Below are positions 56,635 to 64,000 of a DNA stretch of 64,000 bases, one piece after another. How positions within the stretch are numbered: position 1 is the stretch's first letter; every line of letters begins with the position of its first letter. The stretch lies in contig NZ_JAUSUZ010000001.1 in assembly GCF_030813715.1 (NCBI RefSeq), positions 2,666,001-2,730,000 on the forward strand. Reading direction: 5' to 3'. The translations under genes were made by a program, and so were the position numbers. The notes under the pieces are model-generated. The model did no database searches. It saw only the letters and a program-made list of their open reading frames with translations, and was not told where the DNA came from. Source of the DNA: Catenuloplanes indicus (GTDB taxonomy: Bacteria > Actinomycetota > Actinomycetes > Mycobacteriales > Micromonosporaceae).

Positions 56635-57243
56635 GTGAACCAAACCAGGCCCAAGGTCCGCATTTCCCGTGCCCTCGGCATGCCGCTCACTCGCAAGTGC
56701 GTCAAGTACTTCGAGAAGCGGCCGTACCCGCCGGGCGTGCACGGGCGGTCCCGCAAGAAGCCGTCGGACTACCAGGTCCGGCTGCTGGAGAAGCAGCGGC
56801 TGCGGCATCAGTACAACATCTCCGAGACCCAGCTCCGGCGCGCGTTCGACGACGCGGTCCGCAAGCAGGGTCGCACCGGCGAGAACCTGCTGCAGATCCT
56901 GGAGAGCCGTCTGGACGCCACCGTGCACCGCGCGGGGCTGGCCCGGACCATCTACCAGGCCCGCCAGCTGGTCGCCCACGGTCACTTCACCGTGGACGGC
57001 AAGAAGGTCGACCGGCCCTCGTACCGGCTCAAGGAGGGTCAGGTCGTGGAGGTCCGCGAGCGCAGCCGCGTGAAGCCGCCGTTCCAGGTGGCCGCGAGCG
57101 GCGCGCACGTGGACGGCCCGACCGCGCCCTACCTGTCGACCGCGCTGGGCGAGCTCAAGACCACCGTCCTGCGCACGCCGGCCCGTACCGAGATCCCGGT
57201 GCTCTGCGACGAGCAGCTCGTGGTCGAGTTCTACGCCCGCTGA
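56635..57243 (+). CDS. rpsD: 30S ribosomal protein S4 (cysteine-poor form)
   Basis: 202 aa; primary 16S rRNA binder and part of the mRNA entry channel. Seen: GVHGRSRKKPSDYQVRLLEKQRLRHQY, the S4 RNA-binding domain SRLDATVHRAGLARTIYQARQLV, and the closing EIPVLCDEQLVVEFYAR. The N-terminal zinc cysteines of the zinc-type S4 are absent (only one Cys, at RKCVKYF). Stand-alone locus as in Streptomyces rpsD; in genomes with an alpha-operon S4 this would be the second copy. GTG 56635 with GGAG 9 nt upstream; strong terminator after. Confidence 0.95.
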   Translation: MNQTRPKVRISRALGMPLTRKCVKYFEKRPYPPGVHGRSRKKPSDYQVRLLEKQRLRHQYNISETQLRRAFDDAVRKQGRTGENLLQILESRLDATVHRAGLARTIYQARQLVAHGHFTVDGKKVDRPSYRLKEGQVVEVRERSRVKPPFQVAASGAHVDGPTAPYLSTALGELKTTVLRTPARTEIPVLCDEQLVVEFYAR

Positions 57244-57257
57244 TCCAGCACGGGACA

Positions 57258-57300
57258 CACTTCGCCGGCCGCGGCTTCAGGCCCCGCGGCCGGCGAAGTG
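57258..57300 (+). terminator. stem-loop terminator after rpsD
   Basis: Perfect 17-bp stem CACTTCGCCGGCCGCGG with a 9-nt loop, 15 nt after the rpsD stop. Not followed by a clear T run. Confidence 0.8.
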
Positions 57301-57313
57301 CTTCCGAACCCGC

Positions 57314-57400
57314 ACATCAAAGATCCAAAAGCGGATTTTCCCGCTTCCGGCGTGGTCACCTACCCCGTGCTCCCGCGGGCTCCAGTCCCGCCGTGGTCCG
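57314..57400 (+). repeat. dispersed convergent-gap element, copy 5
   Basis: AAGCGGATTTTCCCGCTTCC, GGCGTGGTCACC, then GTGCTCCCGCGGGCTCCAG. The left half matches copies 3 and 6; the right half matches copies 1 and 4. It lies between rpsD and the convergent ABC exporter gene. Confidence 0.72.
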
Positions 57401-57412
57401 GAGAACCCCGGG

Positions 57413-59176
57413 TCAGCGCGTCTGCTCGAGCCAGCTCGCGTACAGCCGGCCGTACACCGAATCGGGGTCGGAGACCAGCTCGTCGTGTGGGCCGCGTTGC
57501 ACGATCCGGCCCGCGTCGAAGACCAGCACCTCGTCCGCGGCCTGCGCGGTGGACAGCCGGTGCGCGATCGCGATCGTGGTCCGGCCGCGGGTCACCGTGT
57601 CCAGCGCGGCCTGCAACCGGACCTCGGTGGCCGGGTCGACCGCGGACGTCGCCTCGTCCAGCACCAGCAGGTCCGGGTCCGCGACGTACGCCCGGGCCAG
57701 CGCCACCAGCTGCCGCTCCCCCACGCTCAGCGCCTCGCCGCGCTCGCCCACCCGGGTCTCGATCCCGGCCGGCAGCGAGCCGAGCCAGTCCGCCAGCCCC
57801 AGCTCCGCGAACGCGGCCACCAGTTCGGCGTCGGTCAGCCCTGGCCGGGCGAACCGCACGTTCTCCGCGATCGTGGCGTCGAACAGGAACCCGTCCTGCG
57901 GCACCATCACCACCCGGGACCGCAGCGAGTCGAAGCGGACCGTGGTCAGCGGCGTGCCGGACAGCAGCACCCGCCCCGCGGTCGGGTCCATCAGCCGGGT
58001 GAGCAGCTTCGCGAACGTGGTCTTGCCGCTCCCGGTCTCGCCGACCACCGCCACCTTGGTCTTCGCCACGATCTCCACGCGCACGTCGGTGAGCACCCGC
58101 GGCCCGTCCGGGTAGTGGAAGTTGACCGCGTCGAAGCCCACGTCCAGCGGCCCGGCCGGCAGTTCGACGCCGTGCTCGCCCGGGTCGGCCACGTCCGGCG
58201 CGATGTCCAGCACGTCCAGCACGCGGCGCCAGCCCGCGATCGCGTTCTGTGCCTCGTTGAGCATCTCGGTCGCCATCTGCACCGGCTGGATGAACAGCGT
58301 GACCAGGAACAGATATGCGGTGAGCTGCCCGATCGTCACGTCGCCGCCGACGCCGAGCGCCACGCCCGCGCACACCACACCGGCCAGCGCCAGCCCGGTC
58401 GCGACCTCGCCGGTGGAGAAGCTGGTGACGCTGGTCCGCATCGCGTACTGCTGGCGGGTCCGCACGTCGCCGATCGCCCTGTCCAGCCGGGCCTCGGTAC
58501 GCCCGGAGATGCCGTACGCCCGGATCACCGCGGCGCCGACCACGCTCTCCGACACCACCGCCAGCATCGCGGCCATCCGCGCGCGGACCTCGCCGTACGC
58601 GACCGCGAGCCGCTTCTGGTAGGCCCGGATCACGATCGCGGCCGGCACGAACGCGGCGAACACCACGAGCGTGAGCTGCCACGAGTAGACCGTCATCACC
58701 ACGGTGGTGACCAGCAGCTGGCCGCCGCTGACGATCAGCTGCACGCCGCCCATCTGCAGGAACGTGGTGATCTGGTCGACGTCGCTGGTCACCCGGGAGA
58801 CCAGCGACCCACGCCGCTCGGACTGCTGGTGCAGCATGGACAGGTCGTGCACGTGCCGGAACGTGCGCACCCGCAGCCCGGCCAGCGCGGTCTCGCTGAC
58901 CGTGAACAGCCGGCGCATCATCCAGTAACCGCTGGCCGTGGTCACCACCAGCACCGCGAGCGTGGTGCCCGCGATGATCGCGACGGTGCCGACGTGCGGG
59001 CCGCCGGGCGCGGTGATGCCCCGGTCGATGCCCTGCTGGATCGCGATCGGCGCGGCGACCCGGCCGATCATCGACACCAGCGCGAGCGCGAGCGTGCCGG
59101 CCAGCCCGCCACGCAGCTCCGGGGACAGCGCCAGCCCGCGTTTGAACGTCGCGAACGCGCCCACCTTGTCAGTCAT
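57413..59176 (-). CDS. heterodimeric ABC exporter, subunit with canonical ATP site
   Basis: 587 aa, N-terminal six-helix export domain and C-terminal ABC domain. Walker A GETGSGKT, Walker B LLVLDEATSAVDP with the catalytic Glu, and a degenerate signature LSVGERQ. Together with the next gene it fits a heterodimer (TM287/288 or TmrAB type) with one full and one impaired ATP site. Start ATG 59176 overlaps the stop of the partner by 8 nt (ATGACTGA), so the two are made together. Substrate unknown (drug, lipid or peptide). Confidence 0.93.
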   Translation of the reverse strand: MTDKVGAFATFKRGLALSPELRGGLAGTLALALVSMIGRVAAPIAIQQGIDRGITAPGGPHVGTVAIIAGTTLAVLVVTTASGYWMMRRLFTVSETALAGLRVRTFRHVHDLSMLHQQSERRGSLVSRVTSDVDQITTFLQMGGVQLIVSGGQLLVTTVVMTVYSWQLTLVVFAAFVPAAIVIRAYQKRLAVAYGEVRARMAAMLAVVSESVVGAAVIRAYGISGRTEARLDRAIGDVRTRQQYAMRTSVTSFSTGEVATGLALAGVVCAGVALGVGGDVTIGQLTAYLFLVTLFIQPVQMATEMLNEAQNAIAGWRRVLDVLDIAPDVADPGEHGVELPAGPLDVGFDAVNFHYPDGPRVLTDVRVEIVAKTKVAVVGETGSGKTTFAKLLTRLMDPTAGRVLLSGTPLTTVRFDSLRSRVVMVPQDGFLFDATIAENVRFARPGLTDAELVAAFAELGLADWLGSLPAGIETRVGERGEALSVGERQLVALARAYVADPDLLVLDEATSAVDPATEVRLQAALDTVTRGRTTIAIAHRLSTAQAADEVLVFDAGRIVQRGPHDELVSDPDSVYGRLYASWLEQTR

Positions 59177-60971
59177 CGAGCGCTTCCGCCTTCTCGTACG
59201 CGGTGACCAGGTCCTTGTAGCCGGGCACGGTGGCCAGCAGTTCGGTGTGCGTGCCGCGCGCCAGGATCCGGCCGCTCTCCAGGTAGACGACCTCGTCGGC
59301 GAGCGCGATCGTGGCCCGCCGGTACGCGACGACCAGGATGCTCGCGCCCTCACCCGCGGCGGAGCGCAGCGCGCCCAGGATGGCCGCCTCCACCCGCGGG
59401 TCGACCGCGCTGGTGGCGTCGTCCAGGATCAGCAGCCGGGGATAGCCGGCCAGCGCGCGGGCCAGCGTGAGCCGCTGCCGTTGCCCGCCGGACAGCGACG
59501 TGCCGCGCTCGCCGACCTCGGTGTCCAGCGAGGCCGGCAGCCCGGCGACGAACGAGTCGATCTGGGCCAGCCGCAGCGCGGCCCACACCTCCGCGTCGTC
59601 CGCGGCCGGCCGGTCCAGCGCGATGTTCGCCCGGATCGTGTCGTCGAACACGAACGGCAGCTGCGGGACCAGCGCGATGTTGGCGGCCAGCGCCTCCGCG
59701 GTGAGCGTGCGCAGGTCGGCGCCGTCCAGCCGGACCGTGCCGGCGTCCGGGTCGACGAGCCGGACGGCCAGCGACGCGATCGTGGACTTGCCGGACCCGG
59801 TCGGCCCGACCAGCGCGACCGTCTTGCCCGCGGGGACGCTCAGCGTCACGTCGCGCAGCACCGGCTCGCCGTCGGCGTAGGAGAACCCGACGTTCTCGAA
59901 GTCCAGCCTGGCCGGGGTCGCACTGTTGACATCATCGTTCCCGTACCGGGTGGAGCCCTCGGCCGCGAGCACCGCGTGCACCCGGTCGTACCCGGCGACT
60001 CCGCGCGGCATGTCGCCGACCAGCCACGCGATCGCGCGCAGCGGGAACGCCAGCACGGTGAACAGGAACGCGACGCTGACCAGCTGGGACACGGTGATCG
60101 CGCCGGTGCTCAGCCGCCACGTGCCGAGCAGCAGCACCGCGACCGTGCCCACGCTCGGCAGCGCGTCCATCACCGGATCGAAGAGCCCGCGCAGCCGGCC
60201 GACCCGGATCAGCCCGTCGCGCAGCTCGCCGACCTTCGCGGCGAAGCGCGCGGTCTCCGCGGCCTCCTTGCCCATGGTCTTGATGACCAGTGCGCCGTCG
60301 AAGCTCTCGTGCGCGATCTCGGCGACGCCGGCCCGCAGTCGCTGGGCGCGCATCTGCAGCGGCGACATCCGCCGGGAGTAGAAGATGTTCAGCGCGAACA
60401 GTGACGGGACCAGCACCAGGCCGACCAGCCCGAGCACCCAGTCGGTCCAGAGCACGCTGCCCAGCGCGCCGACCAGCATCACCACCGTGCCGACCGCGAG
60501 CGGCAGCGGCGCGAACGGCTGGACCGCGGCCTCCACGTCGGAGGTGGCGGTGGACAGCAGCGAGCCGGCCGAGTTGCGCTGGTGCCAGGCCAGCGGCAGC
60601 TCCAGGTAGCGACGGGTGATCCGTTCCCGGTACCCGGCCTGGAGCCGGAACATCATGGCACCGGCCGCGAGCCGGCGGGCGAACATGGCGGCGACCCGCA
60701 GCCCGCTGATGCCGAGCAGCACGGCCGCGGCCAGCGCGAGCGCGCCGGTGTCGATCCGGTTCTCGGCGAACGCGGGCGTGACGACGCGGCCGACGATCTC
60801 GCCGACCACGTACGCGTTGCCGACCAGCAGCGCGCCGTGCAGCACGCTGCCGGCCACCGAGATCGAGAACAGTCTCGGCTGCGCCGCGATGCCCTGCCCG
60901 AGAATGCCCAGGCCGCGCCGCAGCACCTCACCGCCGGTCCTGGTCATGTCCGCCGTGCTGGTGACACTCAC
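59169..60971 (-). CDS. heterodimeric ABC exporter, subunit with degenerate ATP site
   Basis: About 600 aa, the same architecture as its partner. Walker A GPTGSGKST, a complete signature LSGGQRQR, but Walker B LLILDDATSAVDP with Asp in place of the catalytic Glu, so its own site is probably non-hydrolytic. The H-loop position reads VAYRRA where His is usual, a second departure. First gene of the pair. GTG 60971 has GGGGG 8 nt upstream; GTG 60998, or ATG 60947, are alternatives. Confidence 0.92.
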   Translation of the reverse strand: MSVTSTADMTRTGGEVLRRGLGILGQGIAAQPRLFSISVAGSVLHGALLVGNAYVVGEIVGRVVTPAFAENRIDTGALALAAAVLLGISGLRVAAMFARRLAAGAMMFRLQAGYRERITRRYLELPLAWHQRNSAGSLLSTATSDVEAAVQPFAPLPLAVGTVVMLVGALGSVLWTDWVLGLVGLVLVPSLFALNIFYSRRMSPLQMRAQRLRAGVAEIAHESFDGALVIKTMGKEAAETARFAAKVGELRDGLIRVGRLRGLFDPVMDALPSVGTVAVLLLGTWRLSTGAITVSQLVSVAFLFTVLAFPLRAIAWLVGDMPRGVAGYDRVHAVLAAEGSTRYGNDDVNSATPARLDFENVGFSYADGEPVLRDVTLSVPAGKTVALVGPTGSGKSTIASLAVRLVDPDAGTVRLDGADLRTLTAEALAANIALVPQLPFVFDDTIRANIALDRPAADDAEVWAALRLAQIDSFVAGLPASLDTEVGERGTSLSGGQRQRLTLARALAGYPRLLILDDATSAVDPRVEAAILGALRSAAGEGASILVVAYRRATIALADEVVYLESGRILARGTHTELLATVPGYKDLVTAYEKAEALDD

Positions 60972-61108
60972 CCCGTATATCCCCCGCCCCGGCCGCACAC
61001 CCGGCCGGTAAGTGTTACAACCGTTTCAATCCCTTACCAATGTTTACTCCTGCACTCCCTGTGCCCATTGACCGCCCCTCTGTAATGCGGTTCACAGGCA
61101 CCCGGCTC

Positions 61109-61114
61109 TAGGAT
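61109..61114 (+). promoter_or_regulatory. possible -10 of a leaderless transcript
   Basis: TAGGAT ends 7 nt before the ATG at 61122 and no ribosome site is present between. Same spacing as for polA and pyk. Confidence 0.35.
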
Positions 61115-61121
61115 CGTCCAC

Positions 61122-61751
61122 ATGACGCGTCATTCGCTGACCGAACGAGCGGCGCTCGCCGATCTTCTGCTCGACGTCGGCCCGGACGCCCCCACGCTCT
61201 GCGAGGGCTGGACGGCCCGCGACCTGGCCGCCCACCTGGTGGTCCGGGACCGCGCACCGATCGCCTCACTCGGCAGCTTCCTCAAGCCCCTGCACGGGTA
61301 CGGCGAACGCACCCGGCTGCGCACCGCGGCGCTCCCCTACCCGGAGCTGATCGCCCGGCTGCGCACAGCGCCCTGGTGGAGCCCGACGGGCAACGTGGTG
61401 GCCGACCCGGGCGCGAACACCGGCGAGTTCTTCATCCACCACGAGGACGTGCGGCGCGGCGTGCCGGGCTGGCAGCCCCGCACGCTGGACCCGGACCTGG
61501 ACGCGAAGCTGTGGGGTAACGCCCGGCTCTTCGGCCGGCTGACGCTGCGGCGGTTCCCGGCCGCGCTGACCATGGTCGCGCCCGGCCACGGCGAGTTCAC
61601 CGGCGGCGCGGGCGGCGAGCCGGTGCGGCTGATCGGCGCACCCGGCGAACTGGTGCTGTTCATCTCCGGCCGGCAGCGGGCCGCCCGGGTGCAGATCGAC
61701 GGCCCGCCCGCGCTGGCCGGCCGGCTGCGTACCACCGGATTGAAGCTCTGA
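61122..61751 (+). CDS. TIGR03085-type DinB/maleylpyruvate isomerase-like protein
   Basis: 209-aa helical-bundle protein of the mycothiol-dependent DinB superfamily. Seen: CEGWTARDLAAHLVVRDRAP, GANTGEFFIHHEDVRRG with metal-ligand-type histidines, and a C-terminal SCP2-like part. Members are putative metal-binding thiol-transferase-like enzymes; the exact reaction is not known. Convergent with the subtilase gene. Confidence 0.85.
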   Translation: MTRHSLTERAALADLLLDVGPDAPTLCEGWTARDLAAHLVVRDRAPIASLGSFLKPLHGYGERTRLRTAALPYPELIARLRTAPWWSPTGNVVADPGANTGEFFIHHEDVRRGVPGWQPRTLDPDLDAKLWGNARLFGRLTLRRFPAALTMVAPGHGEFTGGAGGEPVRLIGAPGELVLFISGRQRAARVQIDGPPALAGRLRTTGLKL

Positions 61752-61779
61752 GGCCCGCGGCGCAGGTGCGCCGCGGGCC
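61752..61779 (+). terminator. stem-loop between convergent genes
   Basis: GGCCCGCGGCGC / GCGCCGCGGGCC with a 4-nt AGGT loop, immediately after the TIGR03085 stop. The perfect 12-bp stem can serve both genes. Confidence 0.75.
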
Positions 61780-61796
61780 CGCCGAGCAGGACCGGG

Positions 61797-63020
61797 TCAG
61801 TTGACCACGTAGAGCAGGCGGTTCGGGGAGCCGGTGCCGGGGCTGGTCACCACGTTCGGCGTGGCGTTGTTGACCAGGTAGTCGCGCACCTGCGCCGGGG
61901 TGTAGGAGGTGTTCGCGGACAACACCAGCGCGGCCGCGCCGGCCACGTGCGGCGCCGCCATCGACGTACCGCTGATGGTGTTGGTGGCCGAGGTGCTGGT
62001 GTACCAGGCCGACGTGATCGACGAGCCCGGCGCGAAGATGTCCAGGCAGGTGCCGTAGTTGGAGTAGGACGCGCGGGCGTCCGTGCTCGTGGTGGCGCCG
62101 ACCGTGATGGCGGCGGCGACCCGGGCCGGCGAGGAGTTGCATGCGTTCGCGTTGCTGTTGCCGGCCGCGAGGCTGAACGTGATGCCGGCCGAGATCGCCG
62201 AGTTGACCGCGTTGTCCAGCGTGGTGCTGGCGCCGCCGCCGAGGCTCATGTTCGCCACCGCGGGCTTGACCGCGTTGGTCCGCACCCAGTTGATGCCGTT
62301 GACCACGCCGGTGGTGGAGCCGCTGCCGGCGCAGTCCAGCACGCGCACCGCGACCAGCTGCACGCCCTTGGCCACGCCATAGGTCGAGCCGCCGATCGTG
62401 CCGGCGACGTGCGTGCCGTGGCCGTTGCAGTCGGTGGCGTTGCTGTCGTTGCTGACGAAGTCGTAGCCGCTGACCGCGCGCCCGCCGAACTGCGAGTGCG
62501 TGGTCAGGATGCCGGTGTCCAGGACGTACGCGCGCACGTTGCCGGCCGTGTTCGGGTAGGTGTACGTGGTCGACAGCGGCCGCGCGCGCTGGTCGATCCG
62601 GTCGATGCCCCAGGTGGCGTTGGTCTGCGTGGCGTCGATCGAGAGCCGCTGGTCCTGCTCGACGTAGGCGACCGCCGGGTTCGCCGCGAGCCGCTGCGCC
62701 TCGACCGCGGACATGCCGGCGTGGAAGCCGCTGACCGCACCGGACCAGGTCTGCCTGACGTCCGCGCCGTACGCCGCGGCCAGGCTCTTCGCGGTGCCGG
62801 GCACGCCGGCCCGGGCCTTCGCGGTGCCGGGCGCGCCGGCCGCGGCGTCCTTGAACACCACCAGGTAGCTGCCGTCGATCGCGGCTTCGGCACCGGCGTA
62901 CCGGACCTCGCCCTTCGGGGCCGCGCTGGCCGGGCTGCCCGCGGTCAGCGAGACGGCCGCGACCGCGGCGAACAGACCCAGAGCCGCGAGGGTACGGCCG
63001 GGGGTGCGGGGGGTCGTCAT
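61797..63020 (-). CDS. secreted S8 (subtilisin-like) serine protease
   Basis: 407 aa. Signal peptide 1-33 (ASA cleavage), inhibitor I9-type propeptide about 45-130 (SYLVVFKDAA; EQDQRLSI), and a peptidase domain with catalytic Asp168 (YVLDTGI), His201 (NGHGTHVAGT) and Ser353 (SGTSMAAPHVA). Disulfide-type cysteines are spread through the mature part, as in the aqualysin/proteinase K group. No C-terminal domain. ATG 63020 after GGGAGGAC. Exported proteolysis; single gene. Confidence 0.95.
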   Translation of the reverse strand: MTTPRTPGRTLAALGLFAAVAAVSLTAGSPASAAPKGEVRYAGAEAAIDGSYLVVFKDAAAGAPGTAKARAGVPGTAKSLAAAYGADVRQTWSGAVSGFHAGMSAVEAQRLAANPAVAYVEQDQRLSIDATQTNATWGIDRIDQRARPLSTTYTYPNTAGNVRAYVLDTGILTTHSQFGGRAVSGYDFVSNDSNATDCNGHGTHVAGTIGGSTYGVAKGVQLVAVRVLDCAGSGSTTGVVNGINWVRTNAVKPAVANMSLGGGASTTLDNAVNSAISAGITFSLAAGNSNANACNSSPARVAAAITVGATTSTDARASYSNYGTCLDIFAPGSSITSAWYTSTSATNTISGTSMAAPHVAGAAALVLSANTSYTPAQVRDYLVNNATPNVVTSPGTGSPNRLLYVVN

Positions 63021-63295
63021 GTAGTCCTCCCAGAGATCCGCACCGATCGGTGATCGGAGTCGGTGCGCAGATCGTAGGGAGCGAATCGGGCACTCCTCCC
63101 ATCTCGCTCCGGTCATATCGTTTGAACTGGGAGTTACCTCGGAGGGTGTCGATGCAGCTCGGCCGTCGCCCCGCACACGGCTTCCAAGCTGTGGCGATTC
63201 GGGTCTCGACGAAACAGCGCCTCGGCAATACCCTTCGGTAACACAGAATTTACGAGACGCCGGTCACATTCGTATACCCACCTGAGGCGGCCCAT
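63021..63295. promoter_or_regulatory. divergent promoter region of the protease and acyl-CoA ligase genes
   Basis: 275 bp, AT-richer than average at 63090-63120 and 63230-63290. No gene. TATACC near 63273 could be a -10 for the acyl-CoA ligase gene. No clear operator. Confidence 0.4.
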
Positions 63296-64000
63296 ATGAC
63301 CCTTGACATTCCTTACCGGTCAATTGCGGACATGTTGCTCCAGCGGGTGGCGAAGACGCCCGACCGGCACGCGTTCGCGTACCCGAGCCCGGACGACTCC
63401 GGCCCGGTCTGGCTGAACTGGGCCCAGGTCGGCGAGCGCGCCTCCGCGATCGCGGCCGGCGTGCGGGAGCTCGGCGTCGGCGGCGAGGACCGGGTCGCGA
63501 TCCTCTCCACCACGCGCCTGGAGTGGGTGCTCGCCGACCTCGGCGTGATGCTCGCCGGCGGCGCCACCACCACGGTCTACCCCACCACCGAGCCGGCCGA
63601 CGCCACGTTCATCATCGGCGACTCCGGCTCCAAGGTGCTGATCGCGGAGAACCCGGACCAGGCCGACAAGATCGTCGGTGCCGACCTGCCCGCGCTCACC
63701 CACGTCGTGCTGATCGACGGCAAGCCCGACCCGGACGCGGCCGTCCCGCAGCTCACGCTCGCCGACCTGGAGGCGAACGGCCGGGCCCTGCTGGCCGCGG
63801 ACCCGTCGCTGATCGAGCGGGTGGTGGCGGACATCGCGCCGGAGCACCTGGCCACGCTGATCTACACGTCCGGCACCACCGGCCGGCCGAAGGGCGTGGA
63901 GCTGCTGCACCGCGGCTGGACCTGGGAGGGGGTGGCACAGGGTCAGCTCGGCCTGCTGCTCGAGACCGACCTGCAGTACCTCTGGCTGCCGCTGTCCCAC
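63296..64000 (+). CDS. long-chain acyl-CoA ligase (AMP-forming), 3' end outside window
   Basis: First 235 codons of a member of the FadD15/LACS-type family, which joins fatty acids to CoA via an acyl-AMP. PYRSIADMLLQRVAKTPDRHAF, GGATTTVYPTTEPADATFII, and the AMP-binding P-loop LIYTSGTTGRPKGV at about 200-213, then LWLPLSH. No signal or membrane helix. ATG 63296. Runs off the window at base 64000. Confidence 0.93.
   Translation, partial: MTLDIPYRSIADMLLQRVAKTPDRHAFAYPSPDDSGPVWLNWAQVGERASAIAAGVRELGVGGEDRVAILSTTRLEWVLADLGVMLAGGATTTVYPTTEPADATFIIGDSGSKVLIAENPDQADKIVGADLPALTHVVLIDGKPDPDAAVPQLTLADLEANGRALLAADPSLIERVVADIAPEHLATLIYTSGTTGRPKGVELLHRGWTWEGVAQGQLGLLLETDLQYLWLPLSH

Overview
The window is 64 kb of very GC-rich DNA with strong GC bias at third codon positions, many GTG starts, actinobacterial-type genes (an ANTAR regulator of the PdtaR type, the Trp-associated membrane protein, a mycothiol-type DinB protein) and no plasmid or phage backbone. 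The order polA - liv transporter - pdtaR - pyk - tesB - gltDB - lgt - trpA/B/C - Trp membrane protein - trpE - hisI follows, with insertions, a core block that I recall from Streptomyces and partly from Mycobacterium chromosomes. I infer a chromosomal segment from a filamentous actinomycete, most likely Micromonosporaceae (Actinoplanes/Catenuloplanes-like); the genus cannot be fixed from the sequence alone.

Layout. 1-10.7 kb: 3'-truncated polA, a complete branched-chain amino-acid ABC importer (binding lipoprotein on +; livF, G, M, H on -), a 1.6 kb repeat-rich gap between them, pdtaR, and a tRNA-Leu(CAA). 11.5-23 kb: a carbohydrate-use island beside the tRNA, with a GH95 fucosidase-like enzyme, a LacI regulator and a GH3 glycosidase, a ROK regulator, and a Tat-type lipoprotein with two permeases. 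It has no ATPase of its own, so a shared MsiK-type ATPase is expected. 23-33.5 kb: folate enzyme-like gene, pyk-tesB, Rrf2 and TauE, MarR with a haloalkane-dehalogenase-like hydrolase, LysR with an EamA/RhtA exporter, and an orphan AAA15-type ATPase. 33.7-49.4 kb: gltDB, a GNAT protein, an FAD monooxygenase, lgt, trpCBA, a 73-aa conserved-looking protein, and hisI-trpE-Trp membrane protein. 49.6-64 kb: a 1,299-residue disordered protein with a conserved-looking C-terminal helical module, an ABC drug-type exporter with a TetR gene, DUF2470 and a cysteine-free S4, a heterodimeric ABC exporter, a DinB-like protein, a subtilase, and the 5' part of an acyl-CoA ligase.

Operon logic is tight. Overlaps of ATGA/GTGA type couple livG-livF, sugar SBP-permease-permease, pyk-tesB, trpC-trpB-trpA, hisI-trpE-membrane protein and the ABC-2 pair. 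Three further pairs share 8-nt overlaps (GH3/lacI, gltB/gltD, the two ABC exporter halves).

The least explained signal lies between genes. A roughly 80-bp dispersed element occurs five times plus one partial copy, and every copy sits where two genes converge, never at a promoter. Three different degenerate tandem arrays (57-bp, 19-20-bp and 20-bp units) and several long palindromes add to this. No CRISPR array, integrase, transposase or rRNA gene was seen.
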